NCBI GenBank assembly: GCA_022792815.1
Contig: JAAWBS010000003.1
Location: 1 to 35,225, forward strand
Source: Hungatella sp.
Lineage (GTDB): Bacteria > Bacillota > Clostridia > Lachnospirales > Lachnospiraceae
DNA: 35,225 nucleotides
Direction: 5' to 3'
In this document: positions 26,061 through 33,442 of the stretch, piece by piece
Position numbering within the stretch: position 1 is the first letter of the stretch
How the letters are laid out: each line of letters begins with the position of its first letter
The notes under the pieces: generated by a model
Told to the model about the DNA's origin: nothing
The model's database searches: none
Seen by the model: the letters and a program-made list of their open reading frames with translations, nothing else
Translations under genes and position numbers: made by a program

Positions 26061-26114
26061 AAAAAAAGACCTCCCAATATACCTGTTCTCGATTAAGTAT
26101 ATTAGGGGGGTCTT
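26061..26114 (-). terminator. Terminator hairpin that includes the yabP ribosome binding site
   Basis: On the minus strand the arms are plus positions 26097-26114 and 26066-26082 (about 17 bp, one bulge, one mismatch) with a 14-nt loop. A run of seven T follows and ends at the yabP ATG. The 3' arm contains GGGAGG, the yabP Shine-Dalgarno sequence. It starts 11 bp after the rqcP stop. Confidence 0.85.
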
Positions 26115-26125
26115 ACGTTTATGCG

Positions 26126-26365
26126 TCAAATGTAGCGGTAAAGCTCCTTGGCTTCGTCTTTTTTTACAGTCTCCTGAACATCAAGAACTTCCACCTTCAC
26201 CGAATTGGTCCCAAACTGGATCTCGATCCGATCTCCGGTCTTTACATTGAGGGAGGCCTTGGCCGGCCTGTCATTTACCAGGACGCGTCCCGCGTCGCAC
26301 GCTTCATTGGCCACAGTCCGCCTTTTGATCAGCCGTGAAACTTTCAAAAACTTGTCTAATCTCAT
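26126..26365 (-). CDS. rqcP: S4-domain RNA-binding protein RqcP (YabO)
   Basis: This 79-residue protein is a single S4 RNA-binding domain: MRLDKFLKVSRLIKRRTVANEA, then GRVLVNDRPAKASLNVKTGD. RqcP binds stalled large ribosomal subunits and helps RqcH add alanine tails in ribosome-associated quality control. The gene begins 3 bp after the HU stop, so the two are co-transcribed. A terminator follows immediately, ending the housekeeping part of this operon. Confidence 0.92.
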   Translation of the reverse strand: MRLDKFLKVSRLIKRRTVANEACDAGRVLVNDRPAKASLNVKTGDRIEIQFGTNSVKVEVLDVQETVKKDEAKELYRYI

Positions 26366-26368
26366 ATA

Positions 26369-26644
26369 TTATGCGTTCACCAGATCTTTTAACGCCTTGC
26401 CGGGTCTGAATTTGGGTGTCTTGGAAGCTGCGATAGTCATGGGTTCACCGGTCTGTAAGTTTCTTCCCTCTCTCTCTTTCCGCTCAGTAACTTCAAACGT
26501 ACCGAAACCTACCAGCTGAACCTTCTCGCCCTTTACCAGTTCATCGGAGACAACATCTACAAAGGCCTTCAGTGCCTTCTCTGCATCCTTTTTGGAGATC
26601 TCTGCGTTCTCAGCTACAGCTGCAATTAACTCTGTCTTGTTCAT
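26369..26644 (-). CDS. hup: DNA-binding protein HU
   Basis: This 91-residue nucleoid protein bends and compacts DNA. It starts MNKTELIAAVAENAEISKKD and has the HU signature GFGTFEVTERKEREGRNLQTG around the beta-arm, ending with the conserved KFRPGKALKDLVN. AGGAGG precedes the ATG. It has a strong own promoter upstream and is followed by rqcP after 3 bp. Confidence 0.97.
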   Translation of the reverse strand: MNKTELIAAVAENAEISKKDAEKALKAFVDVVSDELVKGEKVQLVGFGTFEVTERKEREGRNLQTGEPMTIAASKTPKFRPGKALKDLVNA

Positions 26645-26722
26645 TGAAATTTTCCTCCTAAATAGACCATGGCAGTTCTCCCTGCCGTACTATCACCATA
26701 TACTCAATTTTGTAGCTTTTTT

Positions 26723-26751
26723 ACTATATCTTTTTTGCCATGGTTTGTCAA
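26723..26751 (-). promoter_or_regulatory. Promoter of hup-rqcP
   Basis: On the minus strand a perfect TTGACA (26746-26751), 17-bp spacer, TATAGT (26723-26728). The -35 overlaps the stop codon of mazG. The leader is about 70 nt and includes a small GGCAG/CTGCC hairpin. Confidence 0.85.
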
Positions 26752-27128
26752 GGTCTTTCCGCTTTTTCCTGCGCTTTTATTGCGTTCCACAGAGCCAGCC
26801 CCTCCGCCGCCGTATTCACCTTTGCATCACCGAATACATGAGGGTGACGGCGTATCATTTTTCGACAGATTCCGTCCACCACATCGTCGATGGTAAAGAA
26901 TCCCTTCTCCCTCGCGATCTGACTGTTCATCATCACCAGGAGAAGCACGTCTCCCAGCTCCTCACACAGATTGTCCATATCCTTGTTGTCCACCGCGGCC
27001 ATGGCTTCCTCAGTCTCGTCCGCCAGACATTGCTTCAGACTCTCAAAGGTCTGCTCTCTGTCCCACGGACAGCCCTTCTCTGACCGAAGTGTGGCTATAA
27101 CATCTGTTAAATCCTGAAACGAATACAT
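26748..27128 (-). CDS. mazG: MazG-type nucleoside triphosphate pyrophosphohydrolase, single domain
   Basis: This 126-residue protein is a single MazG domain that hydrolyses nucleoside triphosphates to monophosphates, probably for pool sanitation. The metal-binding motif is split as ADETEEAMAA and CEELGDVLLLV. The start TLRSEKGCPWDREQTFESL and the later RRHPHVFGD are typical. It is about half the length of two-domain MazG and of the YabN fusion, and corresponds to one repeat. AAGGAGG precedes the ATG, 36 bp after the histidine kinase stop. Position before hup and rqcP follows the Firmicute order. Confidence 0.93.
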   Translation of the reverse strand: MYSFQDLTDVIATLRSEKGCPWDREQTFESLKQCLADETEEAMAAVDNKDMDNLCEELGDVLLLVMMNSQIAREKGFFTIDDVVDGICRKMIRRHPHVFGDAKVNTAAEGLALWNAIKAQEKAERP

Positions 27129-27164
27129 GATGGGATCCTCCTTTTCTCTCTTTTGCAGCGTCCG

Positions 27165-29759
27165 TTATCTGCGGCGGGCCAAAAATATGCTTAATGTGTC
27201 CATCAGTGTAGGAATATTGATGGGTTTGCCCACATGGGCATTCATCCCCGCATCCAGGGCGGCCTTTCTGTCCTCCTCAAAGGCATTGGCTGTCATGGCG
27301 ATGATCAGGATGTCGGCAAGAGCGGGGTCTTTCAGAGCACGAATCTCCCGGGTCGCCTCATACCCGTCCATCACCGGCATCTGGACATCCATCAGCACCA
27401 GATCATAATATCCGGGAGCAGACTCTCGGACTGCCTCCACCGCCTCCCGGCCGTTCTGTGCCGTCTCTACTATGACTCCCACTTCATGGAGGATCTCCGT
27501 GGCGATCTCCCGATTCAGCTCGTTATCCTCCACAAGCAGAATACGGCGCCCCATAAAGGATATTTTCTCTTCGTCCTCTTTCTTCGTCTCCTCCTCCGGC
27601 TGCGGTCCATACAGCCTCGTCAGAGTCCTGTAAAGTTCCGAATAAAACAAAGGCTTGTTGATAAAGCCAGTGACTCCTGCCGTCCTGGCATCTTCCTCGA
27701 TCTCCGTCCAGTCATACGCGGACAACAGGATGATGGGAACACCTTCTCCCACGATCTTTCGAATCTGTCTGGCTGTCTCCACACCTCCTAGATCCGGCAT
27801 CAGCCAGTCGATGATATAGAGATGATATTCGTCGCCGCTTCCCATGGCCTTTTGGGCTCTGGCCACTCCGTCGCTGCCGTATACCGTCCACTCGGAGCGC
27901 ATGCCGATTTTCTCTAACATCTGACTGACACTCTCACAGCTGTCTGTATCATCGTCTACAACAAGGGCTCGGAAACCTTTGAGACAGTCTATGGGCTCCG
28001 GTTCCCTGTGTTCATTCTGAAGCTTCAGAGTGAGCGTCACGACAAATTCCGTTCCTTTTCCTTTCTCGCTGAAAACACGGATCTGCCCGCCCATCATATC
28101 CACGATATTTTTGGTGATGGACATCCCAAGGCCCGTTCCCTGGATCCCGCTGACCGTCGAAGTGCGCTCTCTGGTAAAGGGCTCAAAGATGGTCTCTGCA
28201 AACTCCTGACTCATGCCGATGCCGGTGTCTTTCACCCGAAATTCATACACACCTTCTCCTTCCTGCCGACTTTCTTTCTGAATCAGCTTCACAGAGATGC
28301 AGCCCCCTGCAGGAGTAAATTTCATGGCATTGGACAGCAGGTTTAAAAGAATCTGATTGATTCTCAGCTTGTCACAGAAAATCTCTTCATCCATCACGTT
28401 GACCGCGTCAATAAATAGCTGCAGCTGACGGAAATGGATATCTGTCTGGATCATATTTTGAATATTATGTAAGATTTCAGCCAGATTCTCCGGCTCTTCC
28501 TCAATCACCACCTTACCTGACTCGATTCGGCTCATATCAAGGACATCGTTGATCAGGGAGAGAAGATGGTTGGAGGAATGGGATATCTTTGAGAGATAGT
28601 CCTGTACTTGTTCCTTCTCATCGATGTGGGAGATGGCCAGAGCAGTAAACCCGATAATCGCGTTCATAGGGGTTCGGATATCATGGGACATATTGTTCAA
28701 AAATGTGGTCTTGGCTCTGCTCGCCTCCTCTGCCATGGTCAGAGCTTCCGTCAATTCCTTCCGATACGACTGTTCCAGTCTGGCCTGTCTGACCGCATAA
28801 CGGCTTCTGAGAGCCAGAAGCAGCAGCATGACCATGGCAATCACCATGCCGATGACGATTACCAGAATGATCCGCAGAATATCCATACTCTGGGCTATGA
28901 AAACAGTCTTTGAGACCGATGTGACAAAGTACCAGTCCATCCCCTCCATTGGCGTAAGAGAGGACAGTTCCTGGCCGTTGTCTCCCTGAAACCGGATTGT
29001 GAATGTCTCTCTCCGATTCATTCTTTCTCGTATATTGTCTATGGTATCCCCGCCGAAAAGCCTGCAGCGCTCCAGGTCTGTATAAAAATTGCCGCTCTCC
29101 CGGGCACGGTAGTTCTGGTTCAGGCTGATGATGTAATTTCCCTTTTCATCCATCACGCTGCCTAAACCGACTCCCTCATAGCTGTTCATCTTTAAGTCTC
29201 TGCTCAATGTATCCACAGGGAACCGACAGATTATATGGGTAAATGTTCTGTCCCCCACCGAAAAAGGGATGATCCTCGTGCCGAACACCAGGGATTCCCC
29301 GGCTCCATCTCCCTCTCCTTGTCCTCTGCTGCGGACCACAAAGCGGGGGCTGTCTTCGGTACACAGAGCTTTTATGTCCTCATCCTCCGATACGGCCAAA
29401 GAACCATAATAGACATTCCCCCTTTCATCCGCCAGTGCCAGCTCCAGGCAGTCCATCCCCTGTTCTTTTATGTACAGAAGATTTTCAAGCTCTTTTGTGG
29501 TTTCGCACTGAGTCTGTCCGCACTCTTCTCCCACTCCCTCCAGGATAGTCCACCGGTATTCCACAGAATTCATGATGAAGGTCTCATCGTGGAGGGCAAG
29601 TCTCTCCATGGACTGAATTGAGGCCTCAATCACTTTCTCTGTCACTGCGGAATAGAGAAGAGCGGCTCCTGTGCACACTGCCGCAATGAAAGCCAATATC
29701 AGCAAGATCCTGTTGAACCAGCTCCACAGCTGATCCGATGTTGTTTTGTTACGCTCCAT
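27165..29759 (-). CDS. Hybrid sensor histidine kinase with two receiver domains
   Basis: This protein of about 864 residues has a transmembrane helix near the N-terminus, a large extracytoplasmic sensor (about 40-295, probably a Cache-like domain), a second helix, then HisKA with the phospho-His in NNMSHDIRTPMNAIIGF. A HATPase domain follows (NQILLNLLSNAMKF, DTGIGMSQE, GTGLGMSI), then REC1 with Asp in IIDWLMPDLGG and REC2 with Asp in VLMDVQMPVMDG. No DNA-binding or HPt domain is attached. ATG 29759 has GGAGA 9 bp before it. An in-frame GTG at 29792 would overlap the dehydrogenase stop by 4 bp and is an alternative. The partner and signal are unknown. Confidence 0.9.
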   Translation of the reverse strand: MERNKTTSDQLWSWFNRILLILAFIAAVCTGAALLYSAVTEKVIEASIQSMERLALHDETFIMNSVEYRWTILEGVGEECGQTQCETTKELENLLYIKEQGMDCLELALADERGNVYYGSLAVSEDEDIKALCTEDSPRFVVRSRGQGEGDGAGESLVFGTRIIPFSVGDRTFTHIICRFPVDTLSRDLKMNSYEGVGLGSVMDEKGNYIISLNQNYRARESGNFYTDLERCRLFGGDTIDNIRERMNRRETFTIRFQGDNGQELSSLTPMEGMDWYFVTSVSKTVFIAQSMDILRIILVIVIGMVIAMVMLLLLALRSRYAVRQARLEQSYRKELTEALTMAEEASRAKTTFLNNMSHDIRTPMNAIIGFTALAISHIDEKEQVQDYLSKISHSSNHLLSLINDVLDMSRIESGKVVIEEEPENLAEILHNIQNMIQTDIHFRQLQLFIDAVNVMDEEIFCDKLRINQILLNLLSNAMKFTPAGGCISVKLIQKESRQEGEGVYEFRVKDTGIGMSQEFAETIFEPFTRERTSTVSGIQGTGLGMSITKNIVDMMGGQIRVFSEKGKGTEFVVTLTLKLQNEHREPEPIDCLKGFRALVVDDDTDSCESVSQMLEKIGMRSEWTVYGSDGVARAQKAMGSGDEYHLYIIDWLMPDLGGVETARQIRKIVGEGVPIILLSAYDWTEIEEDARTAGVTGFINKPLFYSELYRTLTRLYGPQPEEETKKEDEEKISFMGRRILLVEDNELNREIATEILHEVGVIVETAQNGREAVEAVRESAPGYYDLVLMDVQMPVMDGYEATREIRALKDPALADILIIAMTANAFEEDRKAALDAGMNAHVGKPINIPTLMDTLSIFLARRR

Positions 29760-29788
29760 TACCATTTGTCTCCGATATAATTTTAATC

Positions 29789-30826
29789 TCACAAGGACGG
29801 ATGAACCACGACTTTAATGGACTCCGCACTCATCTGCATATGGATCCCTTCGTCCAGATGATCCAGGTCATAGACGTGAGTGATCAGCTTCTTTAATTCT
29901 ATCCTGCCGCTGTTGATCAGGTTCACTGCCCTCTGGTGGGTATCCGGGTTGATCATGGAACCGACGATGCGCAGCTCCTTCTTGTAGACATCAAAGAGGG
30001 GAAGGGGCACGGAAGCCTCCACGCTCGGCACGGAGAACAGGAGGATCGTAGCCGCAAATCCTGCTGCCCCAAATGCCTGCTCCACCGCAAAAGGCCTGCC
30101 CACGCACTCGATGACCACGTCGGCTCCGTCTCTCCCGCAGATCTCCCTGATCCTCTCCGGCACATTCTCGTGGATGGGATCGATAACCGCGTCGGCCCCC
30201 ACTTCCACACCGATCCTTCGGCGCATCTCTACCGGCTCGCTCAAGATGACGACCGAAGCCCCGCAGAGCCGCGCCATCTGTACCATCATCAGGCCGATGG
30301 TGCCGCCGCCGATGACAAGCACCACCTGGCCAGGCTGAATCTGAGCCTGGTCGATCCCATGGACCACACAGGCAAGAGGTTCTGCCATGGCCGCCTCATC
30401 GAAGGAGATGTCGTCTCTCACCTTAAAGCACTGAGTCTCCGGGCAGACCGCATACTCCGCGAATCCGCCGTTGACATTGACCCCCAGGGCATACAAGTGC
30501 TCACACTCCTGCTTCCTTCCCATGCGGCAGGGCATACACTGACCGCAGTACATGTTGGGATCCAGGGCCACGTGATCGCCGGGTTTGACGCTGGTCACCT
30601 CTGCGCCCACTTCCACCACCACACCGGCAAACTCGTGTCCCAGCACCACAGGCGGGATTACCGCCGCCGATCCCTTCTCTCCGTGGTAGATATGTACGTC
30701 CGTACCGCAGATGCCGCAGGCTTTGTTGTTCACCAGCACGTCTCTGGGGCCCAGCGGACCGAATGTCATCTCCCTCACCTCAAACTTAGGACTGTGATCC
30801 GCACCCACAAAAAAGCTTCCTCTCAT
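29789..30826 (-). CDS. Zinc-dependent medium-chain dehydrogenase, polyol/threonine dehydrogenase type
   Basis: This 345-residue NAD(P)-dependent enzyme should oxidise a secondary alcohol, most likely a sugar alcohol. The catalytic zinc site includes CGICGTD and GHEFAGVVVEVG, and the four structural-zinc cysteines are in CGQCMPCRMGRKQEC. The Rossmann nucleotide motif is VIGGGTIGLM. The AEPLACVVHGID segment is typical of sorbitol/galactitol dehydrogenases; threonine dehydrogenase is a possible alternative. Its start overlaps the end of the exporter gene by 4 bp (ATGA), and its end overlaps the longest reading of the kinase, so the genes are translationally coupled. Confidence 0.88.
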   Translation of the reverse strand: MRGSFFVGADHSPKFEVREMTFGPLGPRDVLVNNKACGICGTDVHIYHGEKGSAAVIPPVVLGHEFAGVVVEVGAEVTSVKPGDHVALDPNMYCGQCMPCRMGRKQECEHLYALGVNVNGGFAEYAVCPETQCFKVRDDISFDEAAMAEPLACVVHGIDQAQIQPGQVVLVIGGGTIGLMMVQMARLCGASVVILSEPVEMRRRIGVEVGADAVIDPIHENVPERIREICGRDGADVVIECVGRPFAVEQAFGAAGFAATILLFSVPSVEASVPLPLFDVYKKELRIVGSMINPDTHQRAVNLINSGRIELKKLITHVYDLDHLDEGIHMQMSAESIKVVVHPSL

Positions 30827-31305
30827 ATCTTTCCTTCCCCTTTCCTATAATTATGTAATAATTCCCGATTTCTTCCCCAACAGAGTATCACTGACAAGGT
30901 GATGATTCCCGCCGCGATCCCCATGGCAGCCGCCATGGCACCGGACAGATATTCAAAAGCCTTCTCCATATCTCCCAGGACCACATGATTCATCGCATAG
31001 TACAGATTTCCTCCAGGCACAAGAGGAATCAGACAGGGAAGGAGAAATACCACCACCGGCGCCCTCTTCCTTCTGGCCATGATCTCCGAATATCCTGCGG
31101 CAAACATGGAGGCTCCCAGATTGCCCACAAAAATGCTCTCTGTCAGGAGAAACAGGAGGCTGTACACAAACCACCCGGTGCCTCCTCCCACAGCCACGAC
31201 CCAAAGCCGTTCTGCCTTCATCTTATAGACAATCCCAAAAGCAAGGGAGCCCATGCCGCATATGACGGTCTTGGTCAGCAAATCCATATCCATGAAGCCT
31301 CCCAT
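30823..31305 (-). CDS. Threonine/serine exporter, small ThrE-type subunit (DUF3815)
   Basis: This 160-residue membrane protein has about five hydrophobic helices and the motif LVPGGNLYYAM near 95-105, typical of the C-terminal half of ThrE-type exporters. Together with the upstream gene it would form a split threonine/serine exporter. Its ATG shares one base with the stop codon of the upstream gene (TAATG). A downstream ATG in frame with GGGAGG before it is an alternative start. The dehydrogenase gene overlaps its end by 4 bp. Confidence 0.88.
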   Translation of the reverse strand: MGGFMDMDLLTKTVICGMGSLAFGIVYKMKAERLWVVAVGGGTGWFVYSLLFLLTESIFVGNLGASMFAAGYSEIMARRKRAPVVVFLLPCLIPLVPGGNLYYAMNHVVLGDMEKAFEYLSGAMAAAMGIAAGIITLSVILCWGRNRELLHNYRKGEGKI

Positions 31306-32060
31306 TACACTCCCCCCAGCAGCTTTAAGGGCACTGCAAACCCGATGGCGATGGCTCCGGCTGTCAGCAGAGTGTCCAGACAGCTGAAAAACCCGTTGAT
31401 CTGATTGTTGCTCATCATATCTCTCATAGAATTCATAAATGCCATCCCCGGGATCAAAAGCATGATAGCGCCGATCATAATCTTATCCGGCTGAAACCCC
31501 ATGTCCAGTCTCCCCCACATCATGCCGCAAAAGCCCAGCACCATGGATGCCAACACCACATAGACCAGCCGCTGAGGACACTTTTTCGCCAGCTTCTGAT
31601 CCATGACAAATAAAATTAAGCCCAGCACCGCTCCTGCTGCCCCGTCTCTCAGCCGCCCGCCGAAGAAACAGGCAAAAGAGAAAGCCGCCAGCATATATCC
31701 CAAAAGAGTCTCTCTCCTGTTGACACTTTTGAAGCTGCGGCACTGTTTTAGACGGCGGCCAAGTTCATTAAGCCCCGGTCTCTCGGCACAGACATATCGG
31801 GACATCTGGTTTAATTCTTCCAGCTTTCCCATATGGATTCCGGTCTCATAGATCCTCTTGGTGCCGCTTAGGACCCTTCCCTGGCCGTCCTTTACACTGA
31901 CCACGATCAGAGAGCGGATGGCGAATACCTCCACATCCCTCATCTCATAAGCGCCGCACAGGCGAATGATCGTATCTTCCACCCGGTAAATCTCCGCTCC
32001 TGCCTCCACCATGGATCTCCCGAGTTCCAGAAACAGATCCAGATATGGCTCTACCTCCAC
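31305..32060 (-). CDS. Threonine/serine exporter, large ThrE-type subunit (DUF1212)
   Basis: This 251-residue protein has an N-terminal soluble region (about 1-110: SMVEAGAEIYRVEDTIIRLC and GTKRIYETGIH are family-typical), followed by about five membrane helices. In Corynebacterium both halves are one ThrE protein; here they are two overlapping genes. The start is GTG 32060, because AAAGGAGG lies 7 bp upstream and a promoter lies within the longer open frame to 32180. It is the first gene of the exporter-dehydrogenase-kinase operon. Transported substrate is inferred from the family only. Confidence 0.88.
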   Translation of the reverse strand: MEVEPYLDLFLELGRSMVEAGAEIYRVEDTIIRLCGAYEMRDVEVFAIRSLIVVSVKDGQGRVLSGTKRIYETGIHMGKLEELNQMSRYVCAERPGLNELGRRLKQCRSFKSVNRRETLLGYMLAAFSFACFFGGRLRDGAAGAVLGLILFVMDQKLAKKCPQRLVYVVLASMVLGFCGMMWGRLDMGFQPDKIMIGAIMLLIPGMAFMNSMRDMMSNNQINGFFSCLDTLLTAGAIAIGFAVPLKLLGGV

Positions 32061-32100
32061 ACAGATCCCTCCTTTCGGCACCAGTGTCCTGTCTGCCAAG

Positions 32101-32129
32101 ATTATAGCATACCGCTCATTTTCCTGCAA
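32101..32129 (-). promoter_or_regulatory. Promoter of the exporter-dehydrogenase-kinase operon
   Basis: On the minus strand TTGCAG (32124-32129), 17-bp spacer ending in TATGC, then TATAAT (32101-32106); an extended -10 (TGC before TATAAT). Confidence 0.8.
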
Positions 32130-32170
32130 TATTCTCATGAAAAACCAAAAAAGTACTTTTCTGTGACCCA

Positions 32171-32220
32171 AAAAAGGCAAAAACTCTGAATCCGGAGTAC
32201 CGTCTCAAAGTTTTTGCCTT
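32171..32220 (-). terminator. Intrinsic terminator after the isomerase remnant
   Basis: On the minus strand AAGGCAAAAACT (plus 32209-32220) pairs with AGTTTTTGCCTT (plus 32174-32185), followed by TTTTTTGGG. Confidence 0.85.
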
Positions 32221-32245
32221 ACGAAACTTCTGCGCCGCCGGCAAG

Positions 32246-32627
32246 TCACAGCAGCGACTTTAAATAGCCTATAGAGGCCGTAAAATCCTCGTCAAGGTGA
32301 GGCTCACATTTGGCCTCCAGGGTGATGGTCCCCTGGTAATTGTCTGCCTTCAGCGCCTCAATCTGACCTCTGATGTCAGTCAGCCCCTCTCCCAGATGCT
32401 GCCAGTGCATCTGATTGTCCGCCAGCCGTCCGTCTTTTATATATACATTCCGGATGTAGGGCTTCAGCTTCTCATACCCCTCCCTAAAATGAACCGGCTC
32501 GGCTTCATATAAATTGCCCGTGTCCCAGATTCATGTCGATCACTTTCTCCCCGGAACACTCGTCGGCCCATGATGCTGGCGAATATAACTGTGCAGGATC
32601 CGGAGAATCGAAGAAGAGTACCGCGCC
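32246..32627 (-). pseudogene. Remnant of a sugar-phosphate isomerase/epimerase (TIM-barrel) gene
   Basis: On the minus strand the last ~105 residues of a xylose-isomerase-like TIM barrel protein can be read: VIDMNL, then TGNLYEAEPVHFREGYEKL, YIRNVYIKDGR, MHWQHLGEGLTDIRGQIEAL and GTITLEAKCEPHLDEDF, ending LKSLL and TGA at 32246-32248. The frame shifts by one base near 32525, where CTGGGAC would have to be CTGGAC. The 5' part is absent: the reading begins directly after the spoVT terminator and has no start codon or RBS. It keeps its own terminator. It is a 5'-truncated, frameshifted relic. Confidence 0.75.
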
Positions 32628-32675
32628 AAAAAGGATGACCTCCTGCCCTGCACTCCGGCGCAGAAGGTCATCCTT
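32628..32675 (-). terminator. Intrinsic terminator of spoVT
   Basis: On the minus strand AAGGATGACCT (plus 32665-32675) pairs with AGGTCATCCTT (plus 32631-32641), followed by TTTTT. It lies 5 bp after the spoVT stop. Confidence 0.88.
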
Positions 32676-32680
32676 CTCTC

Positions 32681-33229
32681 CTATCCCTCCATCTGTCTCC
32701 CCAGAAACCCGGCCGCCGTGGCCACCAGCTTCACTTCCATATCGCCCATCTTGGCTTTCGGCTCCCTGCTTAAGAGAGACACGCTCCCTATGGCATCGCC
32801 CTCGCAGATGATCGGGGCTACTGCCTGGGCTGTGATCCCCTCCATCTCCTCGGAGGTCAGAGGCAGAAAATTCTTATCGTCCTTGGAGGCTACCACCACA
32901 TTCCGTTCCCCGATGGCGTGCTCCAGCTGTTTGCTGATGGTCTTAGCCAACAGCTCTTTCTTAGAACCTCCCGCCACCGCGATCACCTGGTCCCGGTCAG
33001 TCATACACACCATCAGTCCTGTAGCCTGGGCCATGGCCTCCGCATACTGTCCGGCAAACGCGGTCAGCTCCACCATGGGGGAGTATTTCTTCAGGATGAT
33101 CTCCCCTTCCCTGTCTGTAAAAATCTCAAGAGGAGTTCCCTCTCTGAGCCGTAATGTCCTTCTTATCTCCTTCGGAATGACCACTCTTCCCAGGTCATCA
33201 ATTCTTCTCACAATTCCCGTAGCTTTCAT
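32681..33229 (-). CDS. spoVT: Stage V sporulation protein T (AbrB-like forespore regulator)
   Basis: This 182-residue transcription factor acts in the forespore under SigG control in Bacillus. The N-terminal swapped-hairpin AbrB domain is MKATGIVRRIDDLGRVVIPK followed by EIRRTLRLREGTPLEIF, and the C-terminal half (about 60-180) is a GAF-like domain with LMVCMTDRDQVIAVAGGSK. Length equals the family norm. ATG 33229 is preceded by GGAGG; an in-frame extension to 33358 covers the promoter and is rejected. It is followed by its own terminator. In Bacillus spoVT lies near mazG (yabN); here about 5.5 kb separates them. Confidence 0.96.
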   Translation of the reverse strand: MKATGIVRRIDDLGRVVIPKEIRRTLRLREGTPLEIFTDREGEIILKKYSPMVELTAFAGQYAEAMAQATGLMVCMTDRDQVIAVAGGSKKELLAKTISKQLEHAIGERNVVVASKDDKNFLPLTSEEMEGITAQAVAPIICEGDAIGSVSLLSREPKAKMGDMEVKLVATAAGFLGRQMEG

Positions 33230-33285
33230 ATCACAATTCCTCCATTTTGCATTGTGTGTATCAGCAGCTGATGCTTTACTACATG

Positions 33286-33314
33286 TAGTATTTGTAAAAT
33301 GGAGGAATTTATAC
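33286..33314 (-). promoter_or_regulatory. SigG/SigF-like promoter of spoVT
   Basis: On the minus strand GTATA (plus 33310-33314), 17-bp spacer, AATACTA (plus 33286-33292) resembles the forespore consensus (G-ATA, then CATA-TA). TACTACATGTAGTA (33277-33290) is a perfect 14-bp palindrome overlapping the -10. A second dyad, ATCAGCAGCTGAT (33260-33272), lies in the leader. Autoregulation is a guess. Confidence 0.55.
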
Positions 33315-33442
33315 GAAACTTTTTCTTTCTTCAGTTTCTGACGAAGTTCAAATATCACTCTGATTTTATATACCGGACTGAAGCGGCAGAATCATTGGGG
33401 GAACTCACGAAGACAGTTCCTGATACAGCCGGGAGATACAGG

